The notes under the pieces were generated by a model. That model saw only the letters and a program-made list of their open reading frames with translations. It was not told the DNA's origin and did not search any database. DNA of 10,236 nucleotides from Oscillospiraceae bacterium (GTDB lineage Bacteria; Bacillota; Clostridia; Oscillospirales; Ruminococcaceae): assembly GCA_017828835.1 (NCBI GenBank), contig JAGAEK010000039.1, forward strand, positions 1 through 10,236, given 5' to 3'. The translations under genes and the position numbers were made by a program. This document shows positions 6,147 to 10,236 of this stretch, piece by piece; within the stretch, counting starts at the first letter, position 1; each line of letters begins with the position of its first letter.

Positions 6147-7523
6147 ATGGTATTCAGCAGCATACTGTTTTTGTTTAAGTTTTTGCCGATAGTATTTTTG
6201 ATTTATTATATTATCCCGGCAAAATTCAAAAATTTAGCTCTCGTTATCTTCAGCCTTATTTTCTATTCCTGGGGCGAAGTGCGCTATTTCCCGCTGATGG
6301 TGGCAACGATCACCGTAAACTATTTCATTTCCCTCGGGATCGAGCGTTGGAGAGAAAAACCGCACGTTAAAAAACTGTTGTTAGCTGTTGCCGTGGTCTG
6401 CGGTATCGGTTCGTTATTATTCTTTAAATATACGAATTTCTTCATATCAAACATCAATTCCGTTTTCGGGACTTCTATACAAGAGCTTGATCTCGTGCTT
6501 CCTCTCGGCATCAGCTTTTACACTTTTCAAACTCTCGCTTATACGATCGACGTATACCGCGGGAAAACGGCTCCCGAAAAAAACATCATAAACTTCGGAG
6601 CGTTCGTCGTAATGTTCCCGCAGCTCATCGCCGGACCCATCGTGAATTATACTCATATCAGCTCTGCACTCAAATCCCGCAGAATCGATATCGATAAAGT
6701 TACCGAAGGAATAAAAATATTTATTTTCGGGCTCGGGAAAAAAGTTCTTATTGCAAATAATATCGGCGCACTTTGGACTCAGGTACAGACGACCGGGATC
6801 GAAAACACCTCCACTCCTCTTGCATGGCTCGGAGTTTTTGCGTTCGGATTCCAGATATACTTCGATTTCAGCGGATATTCGATGATGGCGATCGGACTCG
6901 GAAAAATGCTGGGATTCGATTTTCCGAAAAACTTCGATTTTCCTTATATTTCAAAAAGTGCCACCGAATTTTGGAGGAGATGGCATATCACTCTCGGAGC
7001 TTGGTTTCGGGAGTATCTTTATATCCCGCTCGGAGGCAGCCGCAGGAGTAAGATCAGAAATTACATAAATATCATATTGGTTTGGGCCGCGACCGGTTTT
7101 TGGCACGGCGCAAGCTGGAATTTCGTGGTTTGGGGACTCATGTTTGCCGTCCTGATAATAATCGAAAAGCTTTGGTTGTTGAAACTGCTCGAAAAAAGCA
7201 AGATATTGTCCCATATTTATCTCATATTTTTCGCTATGCTCGGCTGGGGTATTTTCGCTATGGACGATTTTACCTCACTCGCAAAACTCTTCGGTAAACT
7301 GTTCTCGTTTTCAGGAGGATCGGATTGGATATATTACCTCAGAAATTACGGCGTAGTATTTTTGATCGCAATATTCTGCTCGATTCCGCTTGTACAAAAA
7401 ATATATGATAAAATCAAACGCAGCACCATTGCGGAAGCGGCTTTACTTGTGGTTATTTTCGTACTTTCGACTGCGTATCTCGTTGATGCAACTTATAACC
7501 CGTTTTTATATTTCAGATTTTAG
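6147..7523 (+). CDS. MBOAT-family O-acyltransferase (AlgI/DltB-like)
   Basis: Polytopic membrane-bound O-acyltransferase of 458 residues, near the usual length for AlgI-type proteins. Such enzymes move an acyl group, often acetyl, across the membrane onto an extracellular glycan or other envelope polymer. Visible: an N-terminal membrane helix starting MVFSSILFLFKFLPIVFLIY, the family block PLGISFYTFQTLAYTIDVYR (119-138), FPQLIAGPIVNY (157-168), YFDFSGYSMMAIGLGKMLGF (238-257), FWRRWHITLGAWFREYLYIP (275-294, His280), and TGFWHGASWNFVVWG (316-330). His320 is the invariant MBOAT histidine. The C-terminus ends NPFLYFRF. AGGAGA (6136-6141) is 5 nt before the ATG. AlgI-like genes often sit beside an AlgJ/AlgX- or DHHW-type SGNH partner; none is here. 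Instead a small unknown gene precedes and a carboxypeptidase follows. The substrate cannot be read from the sequence. Confidence 0.93.
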   Translation: MVFSSILFLFKFLPIVFLIYYIIPAKFKNLALVIFSLIFYSWGEVRYFPLMVATITVNYFISLGIERWREKPHVKKLLLAVAVVCGIGSLLFFKYTNFFISNINSVFGTSIQELDLVLPLGISFYTFQTLAYTIDVYRGKTAPEKNIINFGAFVVMFPQLIAGPIVNYTHISSALKSRRIDIDKVTEGIKIFIFGLGKKVLIANNIGALWTQVQTTGIENTSTPLAWLGVFAFGFQIYFDFSGYSMMAIGLGKMLGFDFPKNFDFPYISKSATEFWRRWHITLGAWFREYLYIPLGGSRRSKIRNYINIILVWAATGFWHGASWNFVVWGLMFAVLIIIEKLWLLKLLEKSKILSHIYLIFFAMLGWGIFAMDDFTSLAKLFGKLFSFSGGSDWIYYLRNYGVVFLIAIFCSIPLVQKIYDKIKRSTIAEAALLVVIFVLSTAYLVDATYNPFLYFRF

Positions 7524-7535
7524 GAAAGAATGTGT

Positions 7536-8456
7536 ATGATTATGAAAAACAAAATATTACCGTTGATCTTGCTCTCTATTATTTTGATATTCGGATGCTC
7601 TTGTGAAAAAATTCCCGGTAATTCATCCGAATCTCCCTCTCAATCAAGCCTTGAAAGTGAAGTCAGTGAGATTAGCGAAATCAGTGAGACAAGCGAAGTC
7701 AGTGAGTCAAGCGAAGTCAGTGAGATAAGCGAAGTCAGCGAGATAAGCGAAGTCAGTGAGATAAGCGAAATCAGTGAGGCAAGCGAAGTCAGTGAGAATT
7801 CCGAGTCCGGCAAAGCAAGCGAAGCATCCGTTTCTGAAACCTCAACTGCCGAAAAACCTTCATCAAAACTCAGTGCTGAGATGAAACTGCTTGTTGTAAA
7901 CAGAGCAAACCCTATAGCCGAAGATTACGATTATTCCATTATAAACGACAAAATCGGAAAATACCCGTTTATTTCCGAAGTCGCACAGCATTTGAGAGAG
8001 ATGTTTGCCGCAGCAAAAAAAGACGGCTATAATCTTGTTATCGTTTCCGGATACAGAACTAAAGAGCGTTCTGCATATCTTTATAACAACAAGGTAAATC
8101 AACTGAAAAAAGCAGGATACAGCCAACACGACGCCGAAGAAGAAGCGGCAAGATGGATAGCGCCTCCCGGAACCAGCGAGCACCACACCGGTATGGCGGC
8201 CGATATCGTTCAAGCCGGTTATTTTTCTCAGCATAGCGAACTGGACTGGGTGTTTGACGAATATCCGGAATTTGAATGGTTATATACACACTGCACTGAA
8301 TACGGATTTATTCTTCGGTATCCGAAAGACAAACAGGACGTTACCAAAATAACGTATGAACCGTGGCATTACAGATACGTCGGCGTCGAGAACGCAAAAA
8401 AGATAATGGACTCCGGTTTGTGCCTTGAAGAATACGTTGAAAGTCTCGGTAAATAA
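7536..8456 (+). CDS. VanY-type D-alanyl-D-alanine carboxypeptidase lipoprotein
   Basis: Zinc-dependent D,D-carboxypeptidase (peptidase M15/VanY type) that would remove the terminal D-Ala from peptidoglycan stem peptides outside the membrane. Order of parts (306 residues): a lipoprotein signal (KNKILPLILLSIILIFGC; likely lipidated Cys21, with Cys23 as alternative), a Ser/Glu-rich linker including sixteen Ser-Glu-x tripeptides (41-88), then the catalytic domain (about 115-306). Catalytic features: SGYRT (171-175); SEHHTGMAAD, matching SxHxxGxAxD with zinc ligands His216 and Asp223; and EPWHYRYVG, giving Glu275 and the third ligand His278. AGGAAAG, which overlaps the MBOAT stop codon, lies 7 nt before the ATG at 7536; ATGs at 7530 and 7542 are worse spaced. 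It is last in the operon after MBOAT. No vancomycin-resistance genes are nearby, so a general wall-remodelling role is more likely than resistance. Confidence 0.93.
   Translation: MIMKNKILPLILLSIILIFGCSCEKIPGNSSESPSQSSLESEVSEISEISETSEVSESSEVSEISEVSEISEVSEISEISEASEVSENSESGKASEASVSETSTAEKPSSKLSAEMKLLVVNRANPIAEDYDYSIINDKIGKYPFISEVAQHLREMFAAAKKDGYNLVIVSGYRTKERSAYLYNNKVNQLKKAGYSQHDAEEEAARWIAPPGTSEHHTGMAADIVQAGYFSQHSELDWVFDEYPEFEWLYTHCTEYGFILRYPKDKQDVTKITYEPWHYRYVGVENAKKIMDSGLCLEEYVESLGK
7656..7799 (+). repeat. 18-bp in-frame tandem repeat, eight copies, inside the carboxypeptidase gene
   Basis: Eight consecutive 18-bp units follow the form AGC GAA GTC AGT GAG ATA with few changes, encoding (Ser-Glu-x)2 per unit and 48 residues in all. 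Within each unit the Ser and Glu codons alternate (AGC GAA, then AGT GAG). This shows the duplicated unit is 18 bp and not 9 bp. Because the unit is a multiple of three, copy number changes alter linker length without a frameshift. The product is an acidic spacer between the lipid anchor and the catalytic domain. Confidence 0.95.
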
Positions 8457-8475
8457 AAAAGCTACGTTTCCGTAA

Positions 8476-8494
8476 ATCCCGCCGGGATCTTTTT
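8476..8494 (+). terminator. Possible weak terminator after the carboxypeptidase gene
   Basis: ATCCC (8476-8480) pairs with GGGAT (8484-8488) around a 3-nt loop, followed by CTTTTT. The stem is only 5 bp, so this is tentative. The rest of the 116-base gap to the DUF937 gene holds no clear promoter, so some read-through from the operon is possible. Confidence 0.4.
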
Positions 8495-8572
8495 CGCCCT
8501 TACGACGTCAGTCGGTGTCCGCAAAAATCGGCCCGAATAAAAAGAACTTTATTAAAGAAAGGTGATATAAAA

Positions 8573-9160
8573 ATGGCAGAACTCAATCTCTCATCCATCG
8601 CTTCCCTACTCTCAGGCAGCGGTATCTCGACTATCGCAAAGACGGTCGGAGCTGAAGAAAGTAACGTCCAGTCGGCTATCGGCGCGGCCCTTCCCGCACT
8701 TATAAGCGGAATGCAGAAAAATGTTTCGACCGAAAGCGGCGCTTCGTCGCTTGCCAAGGCGCTTTCCGACCATAGCGGCGACAGTACCTCCAACATCGCG
8801 TCCTTCTTAAACAATGTCGACCTCTCTGACGGTTCCAAGATAGTCAGCCACATCTTGGGCAGCAGTAATACCTCGACCACCAACGCCATAGCAAAACAAA
8901 GCGGACTTTCGTCCAGCAAGGTTTCTCAGATCCTCTCGATGATAGCCCCGCTCCTTCTCTCTCTTATCGGGAAAAAGAACACGAACGGCGACTCCTCTTC
9001 CGCGGGTCTCGGCTCACTTCTCGGAAGCATACTCGGCTCCTCCTCCGATCTCGGCGGACTGGCCTCCGCAGCCTCGGGACTTTTCGGCGGATCGTCGAAT
9101 AAATCCTCCTCCAAAAAAGATGGCGGCCTGCTCGACGGCATCCTCAAGATATTCAAATAA
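8573..9160 (+). CDS. DUF937 domain protein
   Basis: A 195-residue protein that fits DUF937, a bacterial family of unknown function. Its core (about 5-135) has the typical pattern: helix 1 (SSIASLLSGSGISTIAKTVG), NVQSAIGAALPALISGMQKN (31-50), GASSLAKALSDHSGD (56-70), GSKIVSHILG (87-96), and AIAKQSGLSSSKVSQILSMI followed by APLLLSLIG (105-133). A low-complexity Ser/Gly/Leu tail follows (about 140-178), then a Lys/Asp patch and a short amphipathic end (GLLDGILKIFK). It has no signal peptide. GAAAGGTGA (8557-8565) is 7 nt before the ATG. Codon choice (many CTC, TCC and GGC) is more GC-rich than in its neighbours, which may reflect high expression or a different history. No own promoter was identified. 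Helix content fits an oligomerising or surface-associated protein, but this is inference. Confidence 0.85.
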   Translation: MAELNLSSIASLLSGSGISTIAKTVGAEESNVQSAIGAALPALISGMQKNVSTESGASSLAKALSDHSGDSTSNIASFLNNVDLSDGSKIVSHILGSSNTSTTNAIAKQSGLSSSKVSQILSMIAPLLLSLIGKKNTNGDSSSAGLGSLLGSILGSSSDLGGLASAASGLFGGSSNKSSSKKDGGLLDGILKIFK

Positions 9161-9214
9161 GAACAAAACAGACAATCTCTATAAGGACGTTTTGACTGCG
9201 TATTTAACACAATT

Positions 9215-9250
9215 AAAAAGCAGACTGAAATCAAAATCAGTCTGCTTTTT
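9215..9250. terminator. Strong bidirectional terminator between the DUF937 and DUF4349 genes
   Basis: AAAAAGCAGACTGA (9215-9228) and TCAGTCTGCTTTTT (9237-9250) are perfect reverse complements: a 14-bp stem with an 8-nt loop. The stem carries its own A-run and T-run, so it works in both directions, as expected for two convergent genes that end at 9160 and 9290. Confidence 0.92.
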
Positions 9251-9289
9251 ATATTCGGTAAGTTTAATGAAACGCGGCGTTACTATGCC

Positions 9290-10198
9290 TTATTTGTTTT
9301 CTGTTTCTGTCTGCGCACTTTGTGCTGCGGCTTTCTTTTTCTTCTTTTTCTTTGCAGCTCTGACTATCAATATTATAATTATCGCTATTACTCCGCAGAC
9401 CACTAAAGCCGGCAATGCTCCGACAATGAACATAATCAAATATCCGAGCACCGTGCAAAGGATATTCCATCCTGTCACAAACGCGTTTACGATCTGAGAG
9501 CCGAAGTTTTCTTCGGTATCGCTGTAAATCACTACTTCGCGAAGATTTATCGTAACTGTTGAATAATCGACTCTGTCTTCAAGATTCATAAGGTACGTCT
9601 GATAACGCTCGATCTCATATCTGACGTCCGACAGCTTCTCTTCTATTTTCAGCATGGTTTCAATATTAGATGCTTCAGCCAAAAGCTCCAACAATCTTTC
9701 TTCGTATGCTTTAAGAGTATTGATACGCGTCGTATAATCATAATATTCGTTCGTTACGTCGCTCGTAGATTCATTGAATCTCGTAACGTTGCCCGTATCT
9801 TCAAGAGCTTTCACGAAATCCGAATATTTATCGCACGGAATACGGACGACTACGGTGCAGCGTCTCGACTGCGAACTACCCGATATATTGTTTCCGTTAT
9901 AATCAGATTGAGATATGTAGCCCAGATTCAACGAGACCAGATCTTTTATCTGCTCGTAACTCTCGCTGAATTTAAGAGATTCGAGATTTACGTAAGCCGT
10001 GTATACTATCTTTCTTCCCTGCTCGATCGACTGACCGTTCTCAGTGCCTGTTTCCGACGGCGACTCCGTCGACATACTCTTCGCGTTCGACTCATAATAA
10101 TAATTTGCATCTCCGCCGTCAAGGGCAACGGATTTACCGCACGAGCCGAATAAAACCATAATCGCCAGCACCAACGCTATAAGCCCTGATTTTTTCAT
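9290..10198 (-). CDS. DUF4349 lipoprotein with C-terminal membrane anchor
   Basis: A 302-residue envelope protein matching the DUF4349 family, function unknown. Order of parts: a lipoprotein signal (MKKSGLIALVLAIMVLFGSC; Cys20 as the lipidated residue), a disordered Ser/Glu-rich linker (about 28-62), a globular domain (about 63-145; RKIVYTAYVNLESL, then CTVVVRIPCDKYSDFVKAL), a coiled-coil hairpin (about 152-210) with NEYYDYTTRINTLKAYEERL and IETMLKIEEKLSDVRYEIER, a short beta strand (STVTINLREV), a long hydrophobic region (about 243-281), and a Lys-rich cytosolic tail (seven Lys in a row). It could thus be held in the membrane at both ends. AAGGA (10208-10212) lies 9 nt before the ATG at 10198; an in-frame TTG at 10207 abuts the Shine-Dalgarno and is not a plausible start. 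It converges with the DUF937 gene. Its promoter is mostly beyond the window. Confidence 0.88.
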   Translation of the reverse strand: MKKSGLIALVLAIMVLFGSCGKSVALDGGDANYYYESNAKSMSTESPSETGTENGQSIEQGRKIVYTAYVNLESLKFSESYEQIKDLVSLNLGYISQSDYNGNNISGSSQSRRCTVVVRIPCDKYSDFVKALEDTGNVTRFNESTSDVTNEYYDYTTRINTLKAYEERLLELLAEASNIETMLKIEEKLSDVRYEIERYQTYLMNLEDRVDYSTVTINLREVVIYSDTEENFGSQIVNAFVTGWNILCTVLGYLIMFIVGALPALVVCGVIAIIIILIVRAAKKKKKKKAAAQSAQTETENK

Positions 10199-10236
10199 GA
10201 TTTTCAATCCTTTCTGAATTAAAATTAAACTATTTA

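Noticed and set aside
6147..7523. DltB of a D-alanylation (dlt) operon
   Set aside because: There is no dltA, dltC or dltD beside it, and the conserved blocks fit the broader AlgI-like MBOAT group better.
7656..7799. CRISPR-like repeat array
   Set aside because: The units are directly adjacent with no spacers, are a multiple of three, and encode a continuous Ser-Glu-x linker in an intact gene.
7536..8456. Vancomycin-resistance VanY in a van cluster
   Set aside because: No vanA/B ligase, vanH, vanX or VanRS two-component genes are present in the window. The same domain is common in ordinary wall-remodelling enzymes.
8495..8556. Promoter or small RNA in the gap before the DUF937 gene
   Set aside because: No pair of boxes with suitable spacing and no convincing structured element could be seen.
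9330..9352. Possible frameshift at the A/G-rich tract encoding seven lysines in the DUF4349 protein
   Set aside because: The tract mixes AAA and AAG codons, the frame continues to a normal stop, and a Lys-rich cytosolic tail is expected after a membrane segment.
10208..10236. Promoter for the DUF4349 gene
   Set aside because: The sequence is AT-rich with a possible TTTAAT -10-like box, but the -35 region lies beyond the window, so no call can be supported.

Overview
The window reads as an ordinary chromosomal stretch from a Gram-positive Clostridia-type bacterium (Firmicutes), probably an uncultured gut or rumen relative of the Ruminococcaceae/Oscillospiraceae. This rests on moderately AT-rich DNA, strong purine-rich Shine-Dalgarno sites, sigma-A promoters with 17-nt spacers, two lipoproteins with short signal peptides, and protein types common in that group (a long PRPP-synthetase homologue, a YgjV-type protein upstream of tyrS, DUF937 and DUF4349 proteins). 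No rRNA, tRNA, insertion sequence, phage gene, CRISPR array or attachment site was seen.

Layout. (1) 1-1225: the 3' two thirds of lepA (elongation factor 4), converging on ychF (1304-2398, minus strand) across a shared bidirectional terminator. (2) 2399-2575: a divergent promoter region serving ychF leftward and, rightward, a two-gene unit of a YgjV-like membrane protein and tyrS (tyrosyl-tRNA synthetase), closed by a strong terminator near 4350-4389. (3) 4432-5724: a monocistronic unit with its own promoter and terminator, encoding a 390-residue divergent member of the ribose-phosphate pyrophosphokinase family. (4) 5728-8456: a likely three-gene operon of a 104-residue conserved-looking protein of unknown function, an MBOAT-family O-acyltransferase, and a VanY-type D,D-carboxypeptidase lipoprotein with a stalk of sixteen Ser-Glu-x tripeptides encoded by an 18-bp tandem repeat. 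(5) 8573-10198: a DUF937 protein and, facing it, a DUF4349 lipoprotein with a C-terminal membrane segment, separated by a perfect 14-bp-stem terminator.

Functionally the left half is housekeeping (translation factors, tRNA charging, nucleotide precursor synthesis). The right half is envelope-related: acylation of an extracellular glycan, peptidoglycan trimming and a membrane-anchored lipoprotein. All intergenic gaps are under 200 bases and most are explained by promoters and terminators.

I did not find a clearly novel multi-gene system. The items most worth a second look are the repeat-encoded stalk of the carboxypeptidase, the orphan MBOAT operon with its unknown small lead gene, the divergent PRPP-synthetase homologue, and the altered nucleotide-specificity motif (NMSD) in YchF.
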